NCBI GenBank assembly: GCA_030374805.1
Contig: JARGSG010000202.1
Span: 830,499-894,498 of the forward strand
Source of the DNA: Gracilaria gracilis
Lineage: Eukaryota; Rhodophyta; Florideophyceae; Gracilariales; Gracilariaceae
Direction of reading: 5' to 3'
Length of the DNA stretch: 64,000 nt
The notes beneath the pieces were generated by a model, which had not been told where the DNA came from, made no database searches, and saw nothing but the letters and a program-made list of their open reading frames with translations. Positions 22,380-33,229 of the stretch are shown here, one piece after another (position 1 is the first letter of the stretch; every line of letters starts with the position of its first letter). The position numbers and the translations under genes were made by a program.

Positions 22380-24492
22380 GAAGGAGTGGCTGGTTGACTT
22401 GTAGCACAGTTCGAAGACTTTGAAAACGAACACATAGAGACGGTGGATCCCACGTGTGAGCATGAAAATCACTCTGGTGTTTTGTCATTGAACAAGACCG
22501 CATTTGTGGCCAACCATAGAGTACCGAAAGGCCAGGAACACTGCTGATATTTGAATTCAGGTGCATTAAGGCACATGACGAACAACAGGAACCAATTTGT
22601 CTCTGCGATACAGTGGCTGGTGAAGGTCGATTACAATGCTGGGTATCAAATAAAGACGGAAAGTTCACGAAGGCTTACATCCATGACGTTTTGTATGTAC
22701 CAAATCTGATATGCAGTCTTTTATTCGTCAATGCGATTTGCAGGAAGGGCTACATGACTATTTATTTGACGAATGCGGAAGGCTACGGTTCTGCTATGAT
22801 CCCGAAGCAAGCCACAGCTCAAATTCTGACATTAAGACATGAACTGGTCGAAGGGCTATACGAGCTTGGTGTATATCCCACGGAAGACACTACCAGTATG
22901 TCTTTGGTTGTAAGAGGAGACAAGAAAATAACGATACTCTGGCACCACAGACTTGGCCACACGAGTCTCGATTATCTTAGGAAGACTTTGAACATCGTGA
23001 AAGTAGTCTTGAAGACGATAATGAGTGATTTGGGCCATTTGAGCCATTTGCAGACGGCAAATCGAAGCGAACATCGCGACTACCCCTATCACAGCCGCGT
23101 GGTACTAAGGTTTTGGATCTCGACCACTCGGACGTGCTAGGACCCGTGGACGTCGGGACATTGTCCAGGTCGAAGTATTTTGTTTCTTTATACGACGACA
23201 AGAGCCGCATGTCTGCTATCAGATTATTGAGAGATAGGACGCAGGTGGATGATCGAGTGAGGGAGATGATTGTGCTGTTTGAAACACAGTCAGAACGGAA
23301 GCTCAAGCGCATTCGCTTTGACAATGCAGGAGAATATCTCTCAGAGGAGATGACTGACTCGCTCAAACAAAGCGGTGTTCTCATCGAACCATCCCCTGAT
23401 ACAGTCCTAATTCGAACCGTGAAGGCCAAAGGCTGAACCGCACGCTTAATGAAAAAGCGCGAATAATGCTAAGGGTCCTGGAAGGGTCCTGGAAGGAACT
23501 CCACGCTGCAGTCAACTCTGAGGAGAAGCTGTTAACACAGCAAACTACTTGAGGAATAGGACATTTCTTCGTAGGGAAGTAGAACCACACATGACTCCTA
23601 TAAAGGCTTTTACAGGAATGAAGCCAGACGTATCACACCTACGGACGTTCGGTTCACAATGCTACGTCCACCTTCCAAAAGAGCGCCGCAAGCGTAGCGC
23701 CAAGTACAAGAACCGGACCATCAACGTAATTCTGGTTGGATATGAACGCCGGACGTGCTACAGAGTCTACGTTCTAGATAGCAACCAGATGTTTGTGTCG
23801 AAGGATGTCACGTTCAACGAAGCAGTTACTGGGTGGCAGAGCGCTGCCACCCCACCCGCCGGAGATGAGGTACACTTGGCGGCAGTCCCACAGGCAGATG
23901 GGAAATAGAATGAAGCAAAGAAGATGGGAGTGAAGACCAGGGACACGGATATGGACTGGAATATGAAGCAATTGAAGACTGAAGATACTTTGGTTGATGA
24001 AGAAGAGGATGATCTGATCTTTGTCGGCGCACATGTTGAATAAACGTACAATCCGGAATTGGTAACCCAGTATCCATCCACACCAAGGCACTCGAATAGA
24101 ATCCGACAGACGCCGCAACGATTCACACCCAACACCGTGCTTGCGATGCTCACAGTGAACATCATAGGAAATTTTGACGAAAACAATCCATTGACTGTTC
24201 GGGATGCTATCATTGGAGACAAGGCTCCAAAGTGGAATGCCGCTACGCAAGAAGAAATGAATCACATGAAGGAGCGTTTCAGTCCGGGAGTTGGTACCGC
24301 GTACACCGAACTGCAAGCCCATGCCCAACCGGTGGGTGTTTCTGAAGAAACGTGACGATCAGGGAAGACTTGAATGCTATCGTGCACGTCTTGTGGCACG
24401 AGGATTCACACAACGAGCCGGTATTGACTACAATGAGCTCTTCTCACCCGTTGTCAAGTACAGCACTGTTAGGGGAGTTCTATCTCTCGTTG
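22380..24492 (+). pseudogene. Copia-A pol (protease, integrase, truncated RT)
   Basis: Protease: the expected W-Y-L-D-S-G-A reads stop-Y-L-N-S-G-A at 22545-22562. Trp has become TGA and the catalytic Asp is Asn, both explained by G to A. Integrase follows, with GLYELGVYPTEDTTSMSLVV, the HH part of the zinc domain (LGHTSLDYLRKTLN), a frameshifted core (LGPVDVGTL and FDNAGEYLSEEM) and FTGMKPDVSHLRTFGSQCYV. The RT N-terminus (RARLVARGFTQRAGIDYNEL, then FSPVVKYSTVRGVLSL) ends abruptly at about 24492, where sequence of Gypsy-3 in the opposite orientation begins. RNase H and the 3' LTR are absent. Several frameshifts and stops show that it is a dead fragment. Confidence 0.8.
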
Positions 24493-27300
24493 ACCATTAC
24501 AATGGGGGTGGTACGTTGTCGTGAAGAGATTCTTGACATCCAGAATTCTGCATACTTCTCCGAAAAACCGGGAGGCGAACTGTTTCCATTTATCAGAGAG
24601 TAGATTCATCGGTGGACCGTACACGAATGCCCAATGGGTGACGAATGCTAGCGCAAACGTCAATGACGTGATTCTCCGCAGTGGTACGGTGCGAGCGAGC
24701 TTCTAAAACCGATCCTTGATCACGAGTAAAAATTTGTTACGGCGCTTAGTAGCGAGGAACGGTCCCAAAATATCGATGGCTACGAATTCTATGTGCGCCC
24801 TTGCGGGTAAAAGCTTCACCTTTGTAGCATGGCAGCGGAGCTTAACACGATTCCGAGCACACTCGGTGCAGAACCACATAATTGCCTAGCAATCCACAGC
24901 CATTGCTGGCCAGTAGAATTACCTTCGAAAGATGAGGTACAATTTCCATTCTCCGACGTGGCAACTAAGTTTGAGATAGTGTGATACGTGTAACACCCGA
25001 GATTTTAGGGCGTGCAGCACTACTATTTGTGAGTTTCCAGTTACCGTGCAAACGAAATATCCAATATCATTCACTCAAAAAAGGAAATCAGCCCCTCCAT
25101 TGAGATGCGCCCGAATCTTAAGGCAGTAGAGTTATCTGAATTGTTCTCTAACCATCTCGTCCGTGTTGAAAGGTACGAAGTAGGGGGTTCGCACTTTCGG
25201 TAACAGCGAGTAGTTCATCCAGTTACTGGTCAACATCCAGTTCATTTGTCCAGTTTTCTTGAATACAATTCAGTTAAATCACTTTGTAGTCATCAACTGC
25301 GAAACAGGGCAGTCTCTCGCCATCGAAAGGTACGCTTCTCCTGTGGTAGATAGGCGAGAAGGGACTTTGGCTTTTGTATTGATGGCACCCTTCTTGTACA
25401 CGACGTCGAAGTAAAACTCTGCAAGACGCAATCTCCAACGCATTAAGCGACCAGAAGGCGCCGATAAGGAGAGTAGCCATCTCAATGATGAGTTATCCGT
25501 GTAAAGGGTGAAATGGAGACCAATTAAGCAGGGGTGTAGTGTGCAAAATGCCTACACTACGGCAAGATATTCCTTCTCCGACACGGAGCAAGTCTTCTCA
25601 TGCACGTTCAACGAAATGGACCAGTATCCAATTGGCTTGCGTTCTCCTTCTGGAGTGGTTTGGAACAAAACAAAAGCTACCTGTTAGTCACTGGGATCCG
25701 TGTTCACGGTATATGAAAGTCCCGGTTTCGGTGGTGACAACACTGGTGCCGTGGTTACAGCCTCTTTGACATAGTTAAAGGCGTTTGTCTGAGTAGACTT
25801 GAATGGGTCCAGCTTAGACGGTTGACCCTTCCGCAGGAGCGCGTAGAGAGGTGCTGCGATGTCTGCGAAACTGCAAATAAAAAGTCTATAGACGTTGACC
25901 AATCCTAGAAAGGATCTCAGTTAAGTCTGGGTAATTGGTTCCGTGGCCTCTTTCAGCGACTTCAAACGAGCTTCCTCGATCATGAAACGCCCTAGACGGA
26001 TTATGTGACCCAGATACTTGAAAGTGCCCGTGAAGAATTCGCATTTTTCCAGCTTGAGTGTCACTCCGGCATCCTGTAACATGGCCATTATATCTCTCAC
26101 ATGTGTGAGGTGATCATCCAAACTATCTGAGAATACGATGATGTTGTCAAGGTAGACGAGACAAGTACGCCACTTGAAACGGGCCAGTAGGATATCAATA
26201 GCACGCTGAAAAGTAGTGGGAGCACTTTTGAAACCAAAGCGCATCCGTTTGAAAGGGTAGATGCCATAATGGAAGACAAACAGTGTCTTGTCCTGATCCT
26301 GAATCCTCACTGGAACCAGCCAGTATCCCCAATTAGCATTCAATGCCGTGAGTACGGTGGAATTTCCGAGAGAATCGATGTATTCATCCATGCGTGGAGT
26401 AGGGTACACTTCCTTGACGGTCACAGCATTTTGGCGACGATAGTCGATGCAAAAGCGCCAGGAATTATCCCGTTTTGGAACTAGTACCACTGGTGATGCC
26501 CCCGGCGAATATGTCGGTTCTATAAATCCTGCACGGATCATCTTGTCCACCTGAAATTGCTCTTCTTCTCTGGCCTTGGACCCTGCCCTGTACGGATGTT
26601 GGGCTACTGGCCGAGAGTTCGGAAGGGGATCAGTCCGGTGTTCCGTGGTATTTATCTCTCCGAGAGAACCATCCCACATTGTGTTGAATTCGCGAAGCAT
26701 ATCGCGCAGTCGTTTGCGGTGTGTGTCCGGAACATTTCCGAGGTCAAGGTCTTCCAATTCCTTCACTGGGTCTAATTGGTCGTAACTCGTTGGAACACGT
26801 GTCTTCTCTGTCTTGACAGGGGACTGACCCGAGAGACTTGGCGTTGGAGGCGATTGAGACACAGACTCCTCCCAATCCTTAGAGTGAACGATTCCGAGCA
26901 CATCGGCGGGAGTCATCTTTGTAGGTACGAACGCAGTTGTATGTGGCGTAACCGAGCCAATCACTTGGCTCTTCACCAGATACTGGGTTGTTTTGCCAAG
27001 ATTTGCTATCAACACAAAAAACGGATTACCCGGTGCCACTTGGACAACTCTATTAGCAATGGAGAGAGTGTATTTGTCGTAAAACCACGGCAATGGCTGG
27101 ACGATTCGTAAGCCGTGATGACGGGAACTCCCCTGTACGCAGACTTGAGACTCTGCAAACAGGCGTGTCGTAGAGGCTACACGAAGCTTCGAAGATTCCC
27201 GAGAACTGGGTGGTGCTTCCTGCGTCGCAGGTAGAGGTACATGCTTCTTGGAGGCATGCCTCAAAGGAAGGCGAACAATCGGCACGGACGAACCAACTTA
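24493..27300 (-). pseudogene. Gypsy-3 pol (RT, RNase H, 3'-truncated integrase)
   Basis: Reading leftwards, a 454-codon open piece (27285-25921) holds the RT linker and palm, with GFIEPTYSPGASPVVLVPKR, FCIDYRRQNAV, NWGYWLVPV, SAPTTFQRAID and CLVYLDNIIVFSD. The YxDD box is therefore YLDN and one catalytic Asp is lost. After a TAA the same frame continues as RSFLGLVNVYRLFI, then RNase H (GYWSISLNVHEKTCSVSEKE, then AVV-stop, FTLYTDNSSLRWLL), and further left the integrase core AIDILGPFLATKRR and LLSDKWKQFASRFFGEV. It breaks off after TTTYHPHCNGQ at about 24493, next to Copia-A. Very few indels are needed. The damage is mainly point changes. Confidence 0.8.
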
Positions 27301-29827
27301 CATGTCAACACGTCTCTGACAGGGCCTAATGGCATCGACAAAGCGGTCGCAGAAGTCACAACCCAATATGACTGGGGCGACCAGAGACCGAAAACGACAA
27401 ATTCGAGCCTCACCACGCATGAACTGAGGCAGATTACCCACTCGATGTATCCTACTGTTGAGAACTGGTTGTTATTCGGGTCAGCGACGTCAGAAATGTC
27501 GCCAAGGCGAATTTTTGGCCGCAAGGCGGGTTGTAGAGCTATCTCAACGATGAAGTTTGGACCTGCGCTGTATCTCAGTCATTAAGATAACGCACCATAA
27601 ATGCGGTGAAAGGCCAAGGTCAGCATACACCTTGTAATTGCGCTTGGCTATCTCCATAACTCTATCCGGAAACCGATTATTTCTTACCCCCATCCACGGT
27701 CGACGAAGAACACCAAGGTGCTCTTAGTTTAAGTCTTCGACGTCCTGTTTCCTCGAGAGAATTCGGACCTGGAATCGAGGCAGGGACGCCTCGGGCGCCT
27801 TCACTCTCAACTATGAGGACGAGTCTCCAAGAGATAAGACTTCCAAAGTTCGTTTTTCTGAGCAGATTCCGCCTGAGGCGTGTGCTCAGTGTTCTGAACA
27901 ATTGGTGTCAGGAAACTAGCAACAGAAGCGTCTGCAGTAGCGGTTGATTTTCTCTTTCGAGGGGTACGGGAGTGAGAAGTAACCATGTTCTGGGCAATCG
28001 AAGCCGCAATTGTGCGTGGAATATCCATCTTTGCGCGGATGTACGATGCCATCGGAACGGAAGCCTTCTCCTCAGGTGGGAGGGATTCGTAGTTTGCAAT
28101 GACTTGTGACCATTCACGCATGGTTAAAACGCACTACGGTGAAGCATGCCCTCGCGTATAGCAGAGGTGACAGGTCAATCTAACGATGGCGTTGACGTTC
28201 CGAGTATTAGAGAATCGCACTCCTGGACGAAAAGCTTGCTATCCAGGCCGTCAGGACCGGGTTGCACCGTTTTCATATGACAATCGAGGCGGTCGGACTC
28301 GGTTCGAATCTGCGTGCAGCAGTCTATCGTCCGGAGCCGTCGGAAACGAGGCATCCCTGGTTGCAAGAAGCTCCGTTGTCGGGATTGAAAGCACGTTGCA
28401 ATGGGCAGATTGCACCTGATCATACTCCTTATCGGAGTGCTCGTCAGCCAGCATTGACGCAGACGCGGTTTCCGGTTCCAACATCAACGCTTTAGCGGAC
28501 TTCAGCCGGCTTCCCGGGACTCGCGCGCGTAACGCATCGCCTTCGGGGCGTGCATACTGCACCAGCTCAAAATACGTGATGTTACGGTTTTCTTCACGGC
28601 AACGGGCCACTACGTTACGTATAGTTGAATCTAGTCCATCAACGAACACGGTACAACGCTCTTGAGTGAAATAAACATTGGTAAAACGGTGGAAAGCTTT
28701 GTTCAGGCACATCGAGTAATCGGTTTTCGTTTCCCTGGGGCGTTGTTTGGGGTCTCTCAGAGTGAGGATTGCCCACTGGATAGCGGTTCCAGGGGCATAG
28801 GACCTCAGTAGATACTGAACTGCTTCAGGCCAGCAGGTAACTTCTCCTTAAGAGGCGCGCGATTAACCTCTTAGAGAGTTATACTGATCTTTCGCAAGTC
28901 CGCGTAGAAAATAAAGCAGAGCGACAAAAGCCTGTCTTTCATTCATCCCAAGGATGTCAGCTTCCGCTACAAATCGTGATAGAAAATCCAGCACCAAGAT
29001 GGGATAATCACCTGTAAACAATTGATTACGGAGTGAAAGCTGCATCCGTTTGATACAGTCTTTTACCCTCCCCGTTCCGCGGAGAGTTCTATCCAATAAA
29101 AAGCCGTCCAAACAGTAATACTGATATGACAACAGCTTCTTGTATAGCAGATGGGTAGGGTTCAACTCTTTTACTCCAGAGTGCTTCCTTCCCTTTGAGC
29201 GGGCGCGCATCCTACTTTGGGTGGCTGATGATCGCTTTGAGCATGACGAACGCGCAGGAAGGGCTTCTTCTACCGACGAGTTCAGCGAGTCAGACCCGGT
29301 CGATCGGCGTGAAGAAAGAGAAGATGCTGAAGAATCAGAGTCGTAGTTCTTCCGATTCGTGCGCGCTTTGGATCCACTCACCTAGTTGTCACGGTGTGAA
29401 ACAGCAGCCTGCTCGGCTGAGCGATTGGCTCCAACAAGAACAGTTTGTTCCACCGTGGCCAAATGGGGGCGGAGGCGAATAAACTTCTTCAACAAGTCCT
29501 CCACGAAATTAGTGCGTCCTCCAAAAGCTTCCAAGAGAGAGTTGACATCACCACGCAATACGCGGAGATCCTCAGAAAGGTCCTGCAAAGCAGTTTCATC
29601 CACCTTCTTTCGAAGTAGTGACAACTACTTAGCAAGGGTAGCGTGGGCAGTCCGCACAGAGAGGAGCTGCTCTTTCACAGTTAAACTGCGAATATCGTAA
29701 GCACCCATCTGTAAAAGGGGATCTTGTTTGGGATGGCCAGTAGGGACCGTTCCACCAGTAGGAAGAGAGGGACCAGCAACCGCAGGAGCCCGTGAATCAC
29801 CTCGATGAGGGTTAATCAACGACGTGG
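27301..29827 (-). pseudogene. Gypsy-3 gag and protease region
   Basis: From 29827 leftwards one frame can be read through gag with in-frame stops at 29625-29627 (TAG), 29382-29384 (TAG), 28863-28865 (TAA) and 28848-28850 (TAA). It holds a Ser/Arg-rich part, LKKFIRLRPHLATVEQ, a capsid-like part (YKKLLSYQYYCLDGFLL, then MNERQAFVALLYFLRGLA) and TQERCTVFVDGLDSTIRNVV. A zinc knuckle CHLCYTRGHASP-stop-C follows near 28140-28175, its last spacer codon a stop. The protease-like region (FVVFGL and following, about 27270-27480) is out of frame. Gag of Gypsy-2 has a similar order and the same knuckle spacing, so the two are related elements. Confidence 0.7.
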
Positions 29828-30336
29828 TGTCGTACGAATACAGATAAGGTCTTGGGTCCGCCTGGTAGAGGGAGCGAGAGAGGGCTCAACCTAAAAGGGA
29901 AAAACACACAACCAATTTGGTAGTAGGGCACCTGAAACCCACAGGGGCAAACAGAGGGGGAACTAGTCTAGACCGTTTAGGTGCACGGTAGTGGACGTCG
30001 ACGTGCGGTAGAACCTGAATAGTAGTAGAGTAGCAAGTGACCGAGATGGTATAGTTACTACCTTAATGGTGACTGACTTTACAATATCAGAGGGGAAGGA
30101 GAGGTGCACCGCAATATATACAAGGTGCACCGACGCCGATCTCCCATGCGGGCATGACCTCATCGGCTGCGCCCATGACCTACTGTCATGGGCCAGCAAT
30201 GTTAACCTAAACTAAATTAGAAATTAGAAATTAGAAATTAAAAAATAGAGAACACCAATTGGGTGCAGTGCAGCCAGCAAGGTGCACAGGTAGGCTTACG
30301 TGGCACCAACCCACTGAGGTCTCATTGTACTAAACA
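29828..30336 (-). repeat. Solo LTR of the Gypsy-2 family, inside the gag of Gypsy-3
   Basis: The segment starts TGTCGTACGAATACAG and ends CATTGTACTAAACA, and it matches the 508-base LTRs of Gypsy-2 over its whole length with many differences, so it is older. It keeps the GGTGCACC-TATA-GGTGCACC block (30103-30131) and has four tandem AAATTAG-like units near 30216. No primer site follows it on the left, and gag of another copy lies on both sides, so it is a solo LTR. Clear target duplications were not found. Confidence 0.7.
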
Positions 30337-30629
30337 AGGGCGGAAGTCGGGTGGTCGTCGGCATAGCTTCAGTAGCCAGCATCCCTTCAACACGAGACCG
30401 TGAACGGGTGAGGATCCGTGACGGTAGTGGAAGATCTGGTCTTCCAGTCTGACTGCGTGTCTTCGGACGATCTGACAACGTTATGATCCAAACAACCATA
30501 CAACGAGGATCAATCAACCCCCAATGAGCTGAAAATTCCAGTAAACTTTCAAATGGGGACCAAGACAAAAGAACCAACCTCGGAAAGAGTGAATTCACGA
30601 GTGAAACTTCCAAAAAAACCTAGAAGATT
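30337..30629 (-). pseudogene. Gypsy-3 leader and gag N-terminus
   Basis: The minus strand reads through SDRPKTRSQTGRPDLPLPSR, then ILTRSRSRVEGMLATEAMPT up to the solo LTR. The start resembles the gag start of Gypsy-2 (MERPKRITRGSS). With the primer site to its right this is the 5' internal end of Gypsy-3, split from the rest of gag by the solo LTR. Confidence 0.5.
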
Positions 30630-30645
30630 CTAGGTCAGGAGACCA
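30630..30645 (-). promoter_or_regulatory. Gypsy-3 primer binding site
   Basis: On the minus strand TGGTCTCCTGACCTAG lies two bases from an LTR end (CCACA). Gypsy-2 has TGGTCTCCCGACCTAG three bases from its LTR end. The shared TGG start fits priming by a tRNA 3' end (CCA). Confidence 0.6.
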
Positions 30646-30647
30646 CT

Positions 30648-31260
30648 TGTGGAGCAACGCCTTTGGCGGGAAAAGTGCGACACACGAAGAAGTTTGGAAA
30701 TTTTCCGTCGATAGGGTAGCACAGGGAATGGAGCACTCCGGGAATGACACAGCTAATCCGGGTGTGAAGCCGAGGTCAAACCGTCACGAAAAATGTCGGG
30801 GATTTGATGCCAGGCCGTAGTCGGTAGAGATCCTCGTTTTCACAGGGACACGAGATGAGTCCTCGAAAGAGAGTAGCACGGCAACGACAAGGTCTTTAAA
30901 ACGGGCCACCAATAACAGGGCAAAAAAGCACAATCAAAAACGGGAAGAAAAGAACCCTCAAGGTAAGAAAAAGAGAAAGAAAGTAGAACAAAACCAATAC
31001 AGAGAAATCTATAGGGCAATTGGTCAAAAAGAGACACAAAAATAGTGCTTATACTCTGAAAAACACAAGGGTGGGTAACTGTAAGTGAAAAGCACGTTCC
31101 TCATTCTACGTGAAAGATAATATCGGCGAAAGCGAGATAGTTAGACTGAGAAGCTATTTATGTTAGGAAGGGACGACTTAATGAGAGAAGCGGTGCCCAA
31201 AACTTTGCTCGGCGCACCACTGACAGTGGGTGAACTGGGCCAAATAACCTTTCAAATATC
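30648..31260 (-). repeat. Probable Gypsy-3 5' LTR, right boundary unresolved
   Basis: An LTR-like end (TGTGGAGCAACGCC on the plus strand, hence ...GCTCCACA on the element strand) abuts the primer site. The same end, TGTGGAGCAACACC, begins the solo-LTR-like insertion at 35917. The element is truncated, so no second LTR is available to fix the other boundary. The right limit given is approximate. Confidence 0.4.
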
Positions 31261-32303
31261 TAAGTAAATACAAGAATGCTAGACGCACTCCCTACAGTGT
31301 ATCTGTGTTACAAGTTTGCTATTCACACCCATTAAGCGAAGCTTCGAGCCATGCAATTCACGTGCATATCTTTGGAAATTACCAAAGCCAGGAAACTGGA
31401 AAATAGCAGTGGAGGTAAATATCTACTAACACATGATGAGCAAATTAACTAGATACTTTAAATAGCCTTCAAGGAGTTTTGTCCTTCAATTACTAGAATG
31501 CAACCCTTTGGGCATGAAAAAATTTATTTGTGATTAAGTCCGTGTGTATTCGGTACTTAAAACAGATGTTGTTTCATTTGGAAGAGCTCTCTTAGGTATT
31601 TATTTCAAAATACTCTGGTAACCAGGACGTGCAAAAATATACAAAATAAAAGAATACATAAAACAAACTCAGTGACAGTAAAAAAATAATAAAAAAACGA
31701 AAGAATTCGAAAATGTTAAAAGAGTGTAAGTTACAACCCGCGTAGGTGGTTTTGAGTCTATCTATCTAGAACTGTAAAATTAACTTTAACTTGCATTAAA
31801 ACAAAAATGCTTGGAAAAATCTCACAATTTTATTTTACTGAAAACTTTCAAAGTCACCACTTATAATTTCTGTGATTATCATGACAAGTTGGGTGATAAC
31901 TTTGAGCTTATTAGTTTTCAGAGCGTCAAGTTTTTTTCATATGATCCAGATATCTTTGAGTCTCTTAATATTTTACTTCGGTTTGCTAGGCACTCTAGTT
32001 AGTTCAAACTAGTTTTTTAATTTTGCCAGCCAAATTCAAACTACAATATTCTAAAAGTGTAACATTCCGGCGGTTTTTGGCAAATTAACACTGTAAAACT
32101 TGCTGAGCTTTTTAACATAAGCGAATTTCATTGTTAATACATTTGATCTCAAAACACTCATGTAGTAGTACTTTCATGAGATCGCAATTTTTTCAAGAAC
32201 TTAGAAAGTCTAGTCGCACCTCAAGCGCCACAAACAAAGGCATCAACCAAACATTTGATGCTTAGTTGATGGCTTTTTGACTGATGGTAGGGCCATTTTT
32301 GGC
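31261..32303. other. AT-rich stretch without genes
   Basis: A/T runs dominate, and one unsupported frame of 63 codons (31811-32002) is seen. It contrasts with the GC content of the elements on both sides and may be old intergenic DNA. Confidence 0.5.
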
Positions 32304-32308
32304 AGTTG

Positions 32309-32620
32309 TGTTGAAATTGGGATTGACTGGGATGAGAAGGTGTCCGAGGAATTGCTTTTCTCTTCGGTTTATTGAGTGTCTAGCTGTGTTTTATAGTCTA
32401 CCATCAAGGATGAATACACAGCTATTGTGTTCCATGCGTGCTCTAAATCTTTGTTTAGAACAGCATGGATGTTGATCCGTCGTGGAACGCCCTGAGACCG
32501 CAACGCGCTGCACTACACATGTCAGATGGTAGTCACCGCACGAGTTTGCCAGACACAAGTTGTCTGTGCAGTACACAGTCTCACAGGACTGCTCGTGCAG
32601 GCGGCGTCAGTGTCGCTACA
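32309..32620 (-). repeat. Copia-B 3' LTR
   Basis: It matches 37894-38204 with a handful of differences, including a short T-run length change. In element orientation it begins TGTAGCGACAC and ends CAACA. It is flanked by the purine tract on the inside and by target-site copy AGTTG on the outside. Confidence 0.9.
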
Positions 32621-32627
32621 TTCCCTC

Positions 32628-33229
32628 TCATTCCAATGTTAGGATCTCCATTCCAATCATGGCACACAGTCGTTTGTGTCCTACGGGACCAAATGGTTTG
32701 GTGAACAAATCCGCTCCCAATTCATTGCTCTTGCGGTACCCGATTCGCACGAGGTTGCGTTCTACCGAGTCTTTCACTAGATGGTATTTGACTTCTATGT
32801 GCTTGGTGCGTTCGTTGAGGACTTCATCTCGGGCTAGCGTGATCATTCCCTGATTGTCTCCGAATATGTCGATACATTTTTCAGAGTGACCCAGCAGTTC
32901 GTTTATCATTCTTCTTAACCATATTCCCTCTCGAACTGCAAATGACATAGCCACATATTCCGCCTCCAAAGTAGATTGGGCGACAACTGTCTGCTTCTTA
33001 CTACGCCATGAGATCGTTCCACCACAGAACGTGAAGACAAAACCACTTGTAGACTTCCTATCGTTACGATCACCGGCAAAGTCCGAATCAGATGTACCTT
33101 CTAAGACCACTGCGCTTCCTGCTTTGTACCCAATCACAGAATTCTTTGTGGCATATAGGTACTTCAAAACTTTCTTAGCAGCCTTCCAGTGTTCACGAGA
33201 GTGGCATGTTATGAAACGAGCCACGAGCC
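32628..33229 (-). pseudogene. Copia-B RNase H, out of frame with RT
   Basis: The frame reads FITCHSREHWKAAKKVLKYL, then GTSDSDFAGDRNDRKSTSGF, KKQTVVAQSTLEAEYVAMSF, ERTKHIEVKYHLVKD and the end tag ADLFTKPFGP. These are the classic Copia RNase H blocks. It is split from RT by a tandem duplication of 7 bases (ACGAGCC at 33216-33222 and again at 33223-33229). Without one unit the frame would run straight from SVGYLAR into this piece. The enzyme degrades the RNA strand during reverse transcription. Confidence 0.85.

Noticed and set aside
24493-29827. Fungal RIP as the certain cause of the transitions
   Set aside because: The context preference could not be counted reliably by eye, and ordinary methyl-cytosine decay would look similar.
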